This document shows positions 44,151-54,410 of a DNA stretch of 64,000 nucleotides, in pieces. The stretch is taken from NCBI RefSeq assembly GCF_011386835.1, contig NC_088799.1:76217302-76281301 (forward strand). Reading direction: 5' to 3'. A model generated the notes under the pieces. It ran no database searches. It was not told where the DNA came from and worked only from the letters and a program-made list of their open reading frames with translations. The position numbers and the translations under genes are program-made. The DNA comes from Chrysemys picta bellii. Taxonomy: Eukaryota > Chordata > Testudines > Emydidae. How positions within the stretch are numbered: the stretch's first letter is position 1; every line of letters starts with the position of its first letter.

Positions 44151-44836
44151 TGCGCTCACAGCTTCCTACTCCACTCCTCTCCCTCGCCATGTTATTTTTA
44201 TTCATAGCAAGAATAGAAAGGATGATGGGACTATGTGTATGGCTGGTCTCAACCAGAGTATGATCACATATTAACATCATTTGAACAGTCAATATGTGCC
44301 TATTTGTACTGGGGAAGTGGATTATGCTAATTTCTCTACATTTGCCAGAATTTCAATCAAAAGGAACAGCTTGATACTTAGTATGAAAGGTTTAAATGTT
44401 TCTGAAGAGCACAGATAACAGTATTGCTTGTGAGATTTTTTTTCAAGTCATGTCAAAAATAATGTTAGGCTTTGTCTACACTACAGAATTTTGTCCACAA
44501 AAGTTATGTCGACACTGAAAAAGCGCTATAATAAAAATCGGGTATTGCATGTTCACACTCACTCCCTCTGTCAGCAGAGCGCATCCACACTTGGGGCACT
44601 AGCATCGACAGTGTGAGCAGTGCACTGTGGGTACCTATCCTACAGTCCAGCTCGACACCTTCTGCCACTAGGTCTTGCGGAAAGGCGGAGTGGATTGCAG
44701 CACATCTTGGGACTGGGCTCAAGGTCCCATGATGCATTGCTTTCTGTCCCAGCATTCCATGGGATTCTGGCTTTCTTTCGTGGCATTTTTCAACTGCTCT
44801 AGTTTGCTGTGCACCCTGGCATCTTTGTGAGACAGG

Positions 44837-45985
44837 ATGGATCCCGTACTGCTCTCCTATGCTCTGATAACTGTCATGAAGACATTGCGGATGACAGTGC
44901 AGCTCATTGCAAAGTTCCTAACTGAAGAAGACTCCCAATTGACTGACATGCTGTCTGATGTGGATAGGGAGCCACTTTAGATTGCTTTTGGCATTCACAG
45001 GACAACTGCAGAGGGTGAACTGTCGCTTTTGGGCTCAGGAAACAAGCACTGAATGGTGGGATCGTATCGTCATGCAGGTGTGGGTTGATGAGCAGTGGCT
45101 ACAGAACTTTTGGATGTGGAAAGCCACCCTCCTGGAACTGTGCGCGGAGCTAGCCCCAGCACTGCGGCACAAGGACACCAGAATGAGAGCTGCCCTATTG
45201 GTAGAGAAGTGTGTGACAATTGCTGTGTGGAAGCTGGTGACGCCAGACTGCTACCAGCTGGTTGCGAATCAATTTGGAGTCGGAAAGTCGACCGGTGGGT
45301 CTGCGTTAATGCAAGTATGCAGGGCAATTAATCGCATCCTGCGACGAAGGACCGTGACTCTGGGAAATGTGCATGAAATAGTGGATGGCTTTGCAGAAAT
45401 GGGTTTCCCTAACTGTGGAGGGGTGATAGATGGCACACATTTTCCAATTTTGGCACCAGACCACCTTGTGATGGAGTACATCAATAGGAAGGGATACTTC
45501 TCCATGGTGTGGTAGGTGCTTGTGGATCACCGTGGCCGTTTCATTAACATCAACGTGGGGTGGTCTGGGAAGGTGCATGATGCACACATCTTCAGGAACA
45601 CCAGACTGTATAGTAAGCTGCAAGTGGGGATTTTCTTTTCAGACCACAAGATTACAGTGGGGGATGTTGAAATGCCCATAATGATCCTGGGAAACTCAGC
45701 ATACCCCTTACAGCTGTGGCTCATGACACCTTACATGGGAAACCTGGATGACAGTAAGGAGCGGTTCAACAACAGGCTCAGTTGATGCCGGATGACAGTG
45801 GAATGTGCCTTGGCAGATTAAAGGCACGCTGGCAATGCCTTTATGGCAGGTTAGACCTCAGTGAGGATAATATTCCCCTGGTCATAGCCGTGTGTTGTAT
45901 GTTGCATAATCTTTGTGAAGCTAAGGGTGAAAGGTTTATTCAGAGTGGAGTGTTGAGGCAGACTCCTTGGCTGCTGATTTAGAGC
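44837..45985 (+). pseudogene. H3 HARBI1-like transposase, broken
   Basis: From ATG 44837 the frame ends at TAG 44978-44980. The homologous frame, one base off, resumes with RFWAQETSTEWWDRIVMQVW and VANQFGVGKST. GVIDGTHFP keeps the first Asp. A stop follows YFSMVW (about 45512). Then VHDAHIFRNTRLY, and ILGNSAYPL, where the second catalytic Asp is Asn. A stop before CRMTVECA and a one-base loss in the following AFGRLK region complete the decay. At least four lesions plus a missing catalytic residue make it inactive. Confidence 0.92.
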
Positions 45986-46352
45986 AGCCAGATTCCAGGG
46001 CTATCAGAGGGCCCCAGAGGGGGGCAATTTGAATCAAGGAGGCTTTGAGGCAACACTTTGCAGCACCAATCACAGAAATAAACATTACTGGTTCTCATTT
46101 TCAATGTTACATTACATGTAGTTTTCATAGGAAGCAATGGTGACATTTGGGGCCTTACATTCCAATAAGCAAATGATTAAACTGCCTGTGTATGTATTGG
46201 TAGTGCCTGCTATCTCAATTTGTAAGACACAAATAAAGATGTTACCATTCAAAAACTTTGCTTTTATTGCACAAGAAACCCCATCCACACACACACGCAC
46301 ATGCACACAAATAAGCTTGGTGGGAAAGGAGGTACCAGGGAAGAGCAGACTT

Positions 46353-46767
46353 TCAGAGCTGTGTGTAGGTCCAGCTATCATTTTGAAAATTATCCGAGGG
46401 AGTGGAGTGAAGGGGAAACCGAGAAGTCCCAGAAAGCAGAAAGGACTGTGTGGGCGGAGTTTGGAGAGGCATGTGCTGCAGGGGAGGATGGGCATGCATT
46501 TGCTCAGTCTGCAGCATTTTTAAGGACTTCAGCATCTGCTTTTGCTCCTCCATGACTTTAATCATCCGCTCAGTACTCAACAAACTCCTGATTTTCTTTT
46601 CTGTTCTGCCTTTCGGCTTCCCTCCACTCCCTTGCGTTCCCTTTTCTCTGCACTGGAGAAGTGCAGTACCTCCCGGAACATATCTTCTTTGCTGTGTCTT
46701 GGGCGCTTTCTTATCTGGCGGAAACACTCAGACGGTGTGTGGGGGGCGGTATTCCTGAAAGCCACAT
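46353..46767 (-). pseudogene. H3 Myb-like protein, exon 2
   Basis: The minus strand after the acceptor GCTTTGGCAG gives ECFRQIRKRPRHSKEDMFRE, matching the basic segment and KEDML(Q/R)E block of the other elements. In a shifted frame (to 46353) it reads LLSTERMIKVMEEQKQMLKS and a Pro/His-rich tail. One frame change separates the parts. The exon lies about 650 bp from exon 1, with the third exon in between on the other strand. Confidence 0.75.
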
Positions 46768-46989
46768 CTGCCAAAGCAGAAGGAACAATGCACAGAAGCA
46801 TGATAGTTAAGTTCATTCATAACATTAAAACATTTCAATAAAGTACACCTTTTGTAACATAACAATCACTTTCTCACTGACCGTTAGCAAGCACACATCT
46901 CTGCGAACACCCAAAGCATGGTGGGGAAAAGGGCACTCTGCAAGGGTTGCAGTACAGCTGACCAGGGAAAAAATTTGAAAATTCTCCCA

Positions 46990-47314
46990 CACTTTTCCAC
47001 GGGGGCAGTCATTGTAGCAGATATCTCACTGCTGAGGGTAAGCAGGGAAGCGAGGGTACATCTACTACATGCTTGTGGCTTCCGCCCTTGGTCCCTTTAC
47101 AGCTCGCCTGTGTGCTGCTTTGGTCCCTGCACAAGTGATTGCCGAACGGCATGAGAAAATTTCCTACAATGGGGGAAGGAACAAAGCAGCTCTGCCAAGG
47201 AACCTTTGGCAGAGGATTTCCGAGTACCTCCAGGAAACTTTCCTGGAGATCTCTCTGGAGGATTCCCATGAGATCTCAGTGTGCAGCAACTCCCTGTTCC
47301 ACCATACTGATTAG
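46990..47314 (+). pseudogene. H3 third conserved exon, one frameshift
   Basis: The reading starts AVIVADISLLRVSREAR. About 20 codons on, near 47085, it changes frame and continues GPFTARLCAALVPAQ, EKISYNGGRNKAALPRNLWQ and RISEYLQETFLEISLEDS. The first part lacks an ATG at the place used in H2/H5, as in H1 and H4. The second part is clearly the same protein as in H2. This supports a family-wide third coding exon. Confidence 0.75.
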
Positions 47315-47412
47315 CTACACAAGGGAATGTCCAGCACACAGAAACACAACCATCCTCCCACATTTCTATACCCTGAACCCACCTCCACACTACACAAGCC
47401 ACAGCCACTTAT

Positions 47413-47958
47413 CAGGCATCTCCTCTCCTGCTTCTTGCTCCCCAGAGAGCAACTGCTGAGACTGGCTAGACACCTTCATAGTAGTGAACAGTTCCTGGCT
47501 GTCTGCCCCACTGGGTGACCCCACTGGGAGCTCCACATCATCATCTAACTCCACCTCTTCGTCAATGACTTCATCCTCCAGGTTAGGTCCTCTTTCCGCC
47601 ACCCCCAGGCCCGCCAAAGTATCCACGGGGCTCTTGGCAGTGGAGCTGGGGTCACCACCGAGGATAGTGTTCAGCTCCTTACAGAACTGACAGGTCTTAG
47701 GTGCAGCACTGGAGTGACGGTTTGCCTCCCTCCCTTATGATACGCCTGCCTCAGCTCCTTTATCTTCACTCTGCACTGCAGAATGTCCTGATCATAGCCC
47801 TTTTCACACCAGACTCGAGAAGTCTGCTCCTAGGTATCAAAATTCCTACGGCTCCAGCACAGCTAGAACTGCACAGCCTCCTCTCCTCATATACTGAGCA
47901 GATCCAGCAGATCCACAGTGGTCCAAGCAGGAGAGCATTTGCTGCGATAACCTGCCAT
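47413..47958 (-). pseudogene. H3 Myb/SANT-like protein, exon 1, broken
   Basis: From the ATG at 47958 (GGTGACCATGGC) the frame reads MAGYRSKCSPAWTTVDLLDL and then a stop. Further SANT-domain pieces appear in other frames, and the acidic linker with SQELFTTMKVSSQSQQLLSG is open at 47390-47626. The donor, GTAAGT in H2, reads ATAAGT here. Not functional. Confidence 0.82.
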
Positions 47959-48808
47959 GGTCACCAGGGAAGATGCGATGTAACCTCTCCGCACTGAGCA
48001 AACAGGAAATGGAATTTCAAAATTTCTTGGGGTCTCTAAGGGGGAGGGGCAGATGGTTGTTTACTTGGCTGCAGGGCAGTGGAGTTCAAACTGCTGACCA
48101 GAGCGGTAAGGATGGGCATTGTGGGACACCTCCTGGAGATCAATGAAAGTAATAAAATCAAGCATGGTGGCTACACTGGCACTATGTCGACAGAAATTTT
48201 GCACAAAAAGCCTGATGTCTCTTATTGGGGTGGTTTTATTTTGTCACCAAAACAGGGCATTTTTGCCGCCAAAAGTTGCATCACAGTGTGTACGCATCCA
48301 CTGTTTTGTCGACAAAAGCTGCCTTTTATCGACAAACATTTGTAGAGTAGACAAGGCCTCAGCGAGACAAGGTAGGTGAAGCATTGGACCAACTTCTGTT
48401 GATGAAAGAGACAAGCTTTCAAGCTTACAGACAGCTCTGGTTCAGGTCTGGGAAAGGTACTTAGGCCTTGGCTACACTTGCAGATGTACAGCGCTGTAAG
48501 TTAAACCTGACTTCATACAGCTGAGTAGGGAAAGCGCTGCAGTCTGTCCACACTGACAGCTGCTCAGCGCACGTGGCCGCATTTGCTGTGCCATTGGGAG
48601 CGGTGCATTATGGGCAGCTATCCCACAGAGCACCTCTTCCCATTCTGGCGCTGTGGGTTGTGGGAAGGGGGCATGGGTTCGGGGCATTCTGGGTCCTGTC
48701 CCAATGCCCCGTGATGCATTGCTTCGCATCCCAGAAATCCCTTTGTTTCCGTTCACCTTTGGTGCCATCTTTCAACTGTTTCTGTGCAGCGCGATCTGTC
48801 TGCGGGAA

Positions 48809-50050
48809 ATGGAGCCCGAACTGCTGAGGCGTATGCTGACTTATCTTGCCAGCGCGTCATGTTTGGTTGTCGAACTATTCCTTAAGATCCAAAGTGACAG
48901 TGAGAGTGAGGAGTCCGACAATGCTATCGAGCCGCGTAACGCGTATGACCTGAAATAGCTTGTGGCATTCACGGACATGCTCAGCACCGTGGAACGCCGC
49001 TTTTGGGCTCGGGAAACAAGCACCGAGTGGTGGGATCACATCGTCATAGAAGTCTGGGATGACAAGCAGTGGCTGCAGAATTTTCGGATGAGAAAAGCCA
49101 CTTTCATAGGACTGTGTGAGGAGCTCACTCCCACCCTGCGGCGCAAGGACATGAGATTGAGAGCTGCCCTGCCAGTGGAGAAGCGGGTGGCTATTGCAAT
49201 CTGGAAGCTGGCAACTCCAGACAGCTACTGGTCGGTCGCAAACCAGTTTGAAGTGGGAAAGTCGACCGTTGGAATCGTGTTGATGCAAGTTTGCAGGGCA
49301 ATTAATCACATCCTAATCAGAAGAATCGTGACTCTGGGTAACGTGCAGGAAATAGTGGATGGCTTTGCACAAATGGGGCTCCCTAACTGTGGAGGGGCGA
49401 TAGAAGGGACGCACATTCCTATTCTGGCACCACCCCACCTAGGATCCGAGTACGTTAATCGGAAGGGGTATTTCTCTATGGTTCTCCAGGCGCTTTTGGA
49501 TCACCGTGGGCGTTTCATTGACATTAACACAGGCTGGCCCGGAAAGGTGCATGACGCACGCATCTTTCGGAACACTTGGCTGTTCAGGAAGATGCAGGCT
49601 GGGACTTTTTTCCCAGAGCGGAAGATCACGGTAGGGGAAGTTGAAATGCCCATTGTGATCCTTGGAGATTCCGCTTACCCGTTAATGCCGTGGCTCATGA
49701 AACCCTACACAGGGAGCCTTGACAGCAGCAAGGAACGATTCAACTACAGGCTGAGCCGGTGCCGAATGTCTGTGGAGTGTGCCTTTGGCCGTTTAAAGGG
49801 CCGCTGGCGATCTCTGTATGGGAAGCTGGACTTGGCCAAAAACAGCATCCCTGCGGTTATATCCGCGTGCTGTGCCCTTCATAATATTTGTGAAGGGAAG
49901 GGTGAAAGCTTCACTCAGGCATGGACCTCTGAGGTTCAACACCTGGAGACTGAATTTGCACAGCCAGAGAGCAGGGCTATTACAGGGGTCCAGCCCAGGG
50001 CTGCAAGAATTAGGGATGCTTTGAGGGAGCAATTTGAGGTTGAAAACTAG
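48809..50050 (+). pseudogene. H4 HARBI1-like transposase, one stop and a catalytic change
   Basis: From ATG 48809 (GGAAATGGAG) the frame reads EPELLRRMLTYLASASCLVV and reaches TAG at 48956-48958. It then continues without shift to 50050: RFWARETSTEWWDHIVIEVW, the helix-turn-helix around SYWSVANQFEVGKST, GAIEGTHIP, VILGDSAYPL, VECAFGRLKGRW and a C-terminal domain ending EQFEVEN. The first catalytic Asp is Glu (GAA); the second Asp and the final Glu are present. The single stop plus the D-to-E change imply loss of activity. The gene spans 414 codons including the stop. Confidence 0.94.
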
Positions 50051-50186
50051 CAGTGATATCTGGTGCCCTGCACGGGAGTGAAGTGCAGTAGTTCCAATCT
50101 TTAGGAATCAGTGTTTGCTAAGCAGACAAGCAGACTTGCAGTGCCTGTTTATTTCCTGGGCTAAGGAGTCTTTTACTTTTTGCAAT

Positions 50187-50224
50187 AATAAAGAATGTTT
50201 TCACAGCCAAAAAATCCATTTATT
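50187..50224. terminator. Convergent polyadenylation signals in H4
   Basis: AATAAA on the plus strand (50187-50192) follows the transposase by about 137 bp. On the minus strand AATAAA (50219-50224) follows the Myb-like gene. The two signals face each other, as in H5 (55812-55817 plus, 55846-55851 minus). Confidence 0.6.
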
Positions 50225-50284
50225 GAAAAGAAAAAAAATTATTTATTGAAAAGAAACAAGGGGGTGGAGTGGGGAACGGTGCAA

Positions 50285-50832
50285 TCACAGATTCGTGTAT
50301 GTTCTGTCTGGTGTGCTGTGCAGTGAGTGCTGCACTTCAGGATAGCTATACTGCATGGTGATGGGGGTTGAGTGCAGAGGGTAAAGGTCGTGGTTTCCAG
50401 GGCTGGGTGGTGAAGATACTGGTGTTGGAGGCAGCTGGTGGCATGAAGAACACGGAAGTTTGGGAAAGTGGGTCGGAGGTGACAGTGGGGCACAACAGAA
50501 AGAGTTTTGGGACAAGGGCTGTGGAGGGGGTGGCATTCACGTTTGCGGTACTGCTCCTTCTGAATGGCTACGAGCTCCTGGATAGCATCTGTTTATGAGC
50601 CGATCCGTGCTTTGCTGCCGGTGCTCCGTGCTTTGCCGCCTGTGAGCTGCGTTTTCCTGGCGGATCCTGCTTTCTCTCTCCCTCCAGTTCTGTGCTTTCT
50701 CATTCTCTTTAATAGATTGCCGCATCACTTCTTGCAGCATGTCTTCTTTGCTTTTTCGCGGTCTCTTCCTGAGTCTTTGCAGTCTCTGAGCAGGCGATAA
50801 GAGGGACGGCTGAGGTCTCAAGGTCGATGCAG
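50285..50832 (-). pseudogene. H4 Myb-like protein, exon 2
   Basis: After the acceptor TTGCCTATACAG the exon reads AASTLRPQPSLLSPAQRLQR, RKRPRKSKEDMLQEVMRQ and RESRIRQENAAHRRQSTEHR. A short deletion after TDRLI, relative to H1, shifts the frame. The remaining AIQELVAIQKEQYRK and the Pro-rich tail are in other frames, ending TYTNL at 50285. The basic RKRPRKSK resembles a nuclear localisation signal. Confidence 0.85.
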
Positions 50833-51115
50833 CTGTATAGGCAAAATGCAACATTTAACAGAGGCAGCATTGTTTATACCAGACAGAGTAATGATTTCCC
50901 CCACACTTAAGGAGTAGAAAACACAAATGGTCTACACAATAGCATAATTTTCCCATCCGAAACAGAGCACACATATCCCATGGGAGCCTCAAAATGGTGA
51001 GTACGGGGGACTGATTGTTTCAGGGCTGCACTGTCCTCTGGGTTTCTGTGCTTTGGGGAGAGCCAACAGCTTCAGGGGGCACCTACACTGAACACTGTCC
51101 CAACATTTTCCACAG

Positions 51116-51411
51116 GAGTTCGTCCTGGATGATATCTCGCTGCTGAGGGTGACCTGGGAAGCAAGGGAGGGTCTTCTACTGCAATGCGGCTTCCGCCCTG
51201 ACCCATATGTAGCTTGTCTGTGTGCAACAATGATCCCCTCGTGGCACAGTGGCACGGACACGTTAGCCTGGCTGGGACAAGGACCACGGTGGCTCTCCCG
51301 ATAAACCTGCGCAAGTGTATTGCACACGTTCTGAATGAGACATTCGAGGAGATTACCGAGGCCGATTACCGCGATGTGATAAACCACATCAATGAACTAT
51401 TCCGCATCTAG
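51116..51411 (+). pseudogene. H4 third conserved exon, one frameshift
   Basis: A strong acceptor, GTCCCAACATTTTCCACAG, ends at 51115. The exon starts EFVLDDISLLRVTWEAREGL. A loss of a few bases near 51240 changes frame, after which it reads HGHVSLAGTRTTVALPINLR and ADYRDVINHINELFRI to the stop. It has no ATG at the A-lineage start position, so in this lineage the exon seems to need an upstream exon. It is on the transposase strand inside the Myb intron. Confidence 0.78.
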
Positions 51412-51485
51412 GCATGCATACCTAACCCTCCTCTTCCAAAGAGCCCACACCGAAAAAATTCCTTCCCGAAAAAAAAACTGCTTAC

Positions 51486-52007
51486 CGGGAACCCGCTCTT
51501 CAGTTTGTCCTCCACCAAGTACCGGCCGCTGCGACTGGTTACCTTCCTCCTGGCTCGAGAAGAGCTCCTGGCTGCATGGCTCCAGGGATTCCGGGGTGTC
51601 TCCATCCGGCCCACCAGCCTCACTCCCGTTTTCCTTCTCCTCCTCCTCCTCCCCCACACACCAGCTCTGAAGTGTCCATGGTGGTGCTTGGAGTGGAGGT
51701 GGGGTTAACCCCAAGTATTGCATCCAGCTCTTTGTAGAATCGGCAGGTCGTGGGGGGAGCACCTGAGCGGCCGTTTGCGTCGCGGGCTTTGCGGTAGGCA
51801 CTCCACAGCTCCTTCAATTAATCCTGCACTGCAGGGCATCCAGGTCATGGCCCCTTTCCATGATCTCCTTTGATACCTTCCCCAAGGTATCATAATTCCT
51901 ACGGCTGGAGCGCAGCTGGGACTGTACAGCTTCCTCCCCCAAACACTGATGAGGTCCAGCAACTCGCCATTGCTCCATGCTGGGGCTCACTCGGCACGTG
52001 GAGGCAT
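51486..52007 (-). pseudogene. H4 Myb/SANT-like protein, exon 1, broken
   Basis: From ATG 52007 (CAGGTGACCATGCC) the frame reads MPPRAE, a TGA (CGA in H1) and then APAWSNGELLDLISVWG. A shift follows in the SANT region (RRNYDTLGKVSKEIMERGHD in the next frame). The remainder (LWSAYRKARDANGRSGAPPT, TCRFYKELDAILG and the acidic linker) is in yet another frame to the donor G|GTAAGC at 51485. Not functional. Confidence 0.85.
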
Positions 52008-53040
52008 GGTCACCTGGAAAGATTCGCTGATAGCACTCCACGCCACGCCGGGCTGAGAAAACAGGAAGGGGATTTTTAAAATTCCCGGGGAATGTAAAGG
52101 GTGGGTCACATGGTTGGTTACCTGAGGCCAGGACAGTAGAGTTTGAACTGATGACCAGAGTGGCTAGAATAGGCATTGTGGGATACTGCTGAATGCTTCT
52201 GGAGGCCATTCACAGTGCATTGGGCGGCCACACTGGCGCCGCAGCGCTGCTGTGGCAGCGCAATACATGCTATTCCTCTCGGAGAAGTGGAGTACATGCA
52301 GCGCTGCAACCACGGAGATACAGCGCTGCAAATGCCTTGCCAGTGTGGACGGGGAGTGAGTTACAGCGCTGGGGGCGGCTTTACAGCGCTGTAACTCGCA
52401 AGTGTAGCCAAGGCCTTAGAGCATCACAGCTAAATACAAGGTGGAACAGATTGTTAAGCATAAGGAATTAACACATATTGCAAGAGATCATTTAAGGTAA
52501 AGTGGACAGTTAATACTCCTGCAGTTATAGGACAAATAGAGGGGGTTAGTGGATTACAGATCATTGTAATGAGTCATGAATCCAGTATCTTTACTGAGTC
52601 CATGATTTTTAGTATCTAGCAGAAGTATGAATTTAGGCTAATTTTTTGAAGGGATTTCCTTTGGGAACGAGGCCTGAGAGGTCTGATATGGAGTGATTTT
52701 TTTGTGAAAAGTGTTTTCTCCTGGGTGACATGGTGTTTTTGTCTTTTATCGTTTTTCTCTGTTCATTTGAGAATGTAGCCACTGTCCGGTTTCACCCACG
52801 TTGTTCGGAAATTTAGTGCACTGGATGAGGTATGGCACATGTGGTGATAAGAGATGTATAGGACCCATGGATCTTGAAAGGTGCCTTTTGAAGGGATATT
52901 GATCATGATAGCAGTGGAGATACGTCTGCAGGTTTTGCTTCTTTTCTTAGGATAGGTTTTGGTGCTGCTTTTGAGTTGGTGTGTCCTGGCCTGTAGACAA
53001 GCTAATCATCAGAAATAAGCTCCAGAGTTCAAGAGTTGTT

Positions 53041-53427
53041 TCAAGGCCAGAAAAGGGGGGGTTCAGGAAAGATTTCTTTCAGGATGTGCTCCCCATTGAG
53101 TATGGGTTGTAATTGTTTAATGATACCCCTTAGGGATTGCAGTGAGGGGTGATAGGTGACAACAAGGGGCGTGCAGTTGGAGGTTTGTTCTTTGTTGTTT
53201 TTTTGTGCCATATTAAAACAGGCTGTCTGGGGGTATTTGGGTGGCCCATTCCATGATGTGATCTGCTTCTCTGGTGGTGTGTCCTTGTTTGCTGAAGGTG
53301 ATTTTAAGTGCGTTAAGGTGTGTACCCCGGACTTTCTCTTTGAAGCATATTCTGTGGTATCTGAGTGCCTGGCTGTAGATAAGATTTCTTGGTATGTCTG
53401 GGGTAGTTTTTGGATCAATAGAGTCAT
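53041..53427 (-). pseudogene. Penelope RT C-terminal remnant
   Basis: The minus-strand frame includes TPLVVTYHPSLQSLRGIIKQ, LQPIL and EIFPEPPLF, the same conserved segment as in the copy at 36328-36702 (LKPLQGIIKDLQPIL), and precedes where the nuclease would be. It is open but short. The RT core and GIY-YIG domain are missing. Its N-terminal half in this frame is read out of phase from the RT. Confidence 0.78.
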
Positions 53428-53746
53428 ATGTCCACTGCTAGGATGATCAACAGCCTCCCCCCCATAACACCATAGCTGACTCCTCAGTCCTCATCCTCAA
53501 AGGAAATCTGCACACTTTCAAAAGATGAGCCTGGGACCTTAAATCATATCTTTGTTAGATACTAAAAATCATAGACTCGGTAAAGACACTGGATTTATGG
53601 CTCCTTAGAAAGGTCTGTAACCCACTTACCCTCCTTTGTCCTATCACTGCAGAAGTGTTAATTGCCCACTTAATACATAGTACAAGAGAGTATTCAAAAT
53701 GAACTCCCATCTGGTCCATCTTGTATTTAGGCATGACAGTCTAAAC

Positions 53747-53903
53747 CAGTGGTTCTAAACCTATTTACCATCGTACGCTACATATGCAGCTCTCTGTGTT
53801 ATGTGGGCCCCATCCACACAGTATATATACTACCTGTCTGGCCCTGAGGATGTCACAGGGGCCGCAGCTGTGTGCTGATTGGGTCACAGGTTGAGAACCA
53901 CTG
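53747..53903. mobile_element. hAT MITE (CAGTGGTTCTAAAC)
   Basis: The 157-bp insert has ends CAGTGGTTCTAAACC and GGTTGAGAACCACTG. The flanks GTCTAAAC and CTCTAAGC (53739-53746, 53904-53911) match at 6 of 8. The right duplication overlaps the first bases of the following Harbinger MITE, so this one came later. Confidence 0.78.
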
Positions 53904-53909
53904 CTCTAA

Positions 53910-54000
53910 GCCCTGGTCTACACTACAGAATTACTATGGTATAATTATGTCGCTCAGTGCAGCAGTGTGCCTATGCAGTGTTTTAAGTGTAGATCTGCTC
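53910..54000. mobile_element. Short Harbinger MITE
   Basis: The 91-bp insert runs from GCCCTGGTCTACACTACAG to AGTGTAGATCTGCTC and is flanked by TAA (53907-53909, 54001-54003). The ends share the GTCTACACTA core with H2 and H5, so it is probably moved by that transposase type. Its target is the mirror of the H4 target in the other Penelope arm. Confidence 0.75.
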
Positions 54001-54410
54001 TAAGTACCTTTCCCAGACTTGGGGTATGTCTACACTACGGGATTAATCCGAATTTATATAATTCGAATTTGGGAAACAGATTGTATAAAGTCGAAATGTA
54101 TGCGGCCACACTAAGCACATTAATTCGGCGGTGTGCGTCCAAGTACCGGGGCTAGCGTCGATTTCTGCAGTGTTGCACTGTGGGTAGCTATCCCATAGCT
54201 ATCCCATAGTTCCCGCAGTCTCCCGCGCCCATTGGAATTCTGGGTTGAGATCCCAGTGCCTGATGGGACAAAAAACATCGTCGCAGGTGGTTCTGGGTAC
54301 AGCCTCACCTCCTCCCTCCCTCCCTCCCTGCATGAAAGCAACGGACGGCAGACAACCATTTCGCACCTTTTTTCCTGGGTGAACACTGCAGACTCCATAC
54401 AACGGCAAGC

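Larger units (their letters stand above)
44468..48358. mobile_element. PIF/Harbinger element H3 (most decayed)
   Basis: The ends GGCTTTGTCTACACTACAGA and, inverted, GGCCTTGTCTACTCTACAAA form the terminal repeats. Flanks TTA (44465-44467) and TCA (48359-48361) differ at one base. Inner ends hold GTCGAC-type palindromes and TTTTGTCGACAAAA-like text near 48305. Gene order is as in H2, H4 and H5: transposase plus, Myb minus, third exon plus. All three genes carry breaks. By sequence it is a third lineage, closer to H1/H4 in the third exon. Confidence 0.9.
48464..52415. mobile_element. PIF/Harbinger element H4
   Basis: Perfect TTA duplications (48461-48463, 52416-52418) and ends GGCCTTGGCTACACTTGC on both sides. 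The ends hold multiple CAGCGCTG palindromes, one at 48489 and five between 52230 and 52392. Gene layout is transposase plus, Myb minus, third exon plus. All three genes have lesions. It belongs with H1 in the B lineage and lies in the left arm of the Penelope-like element. Confidence 0.94.
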
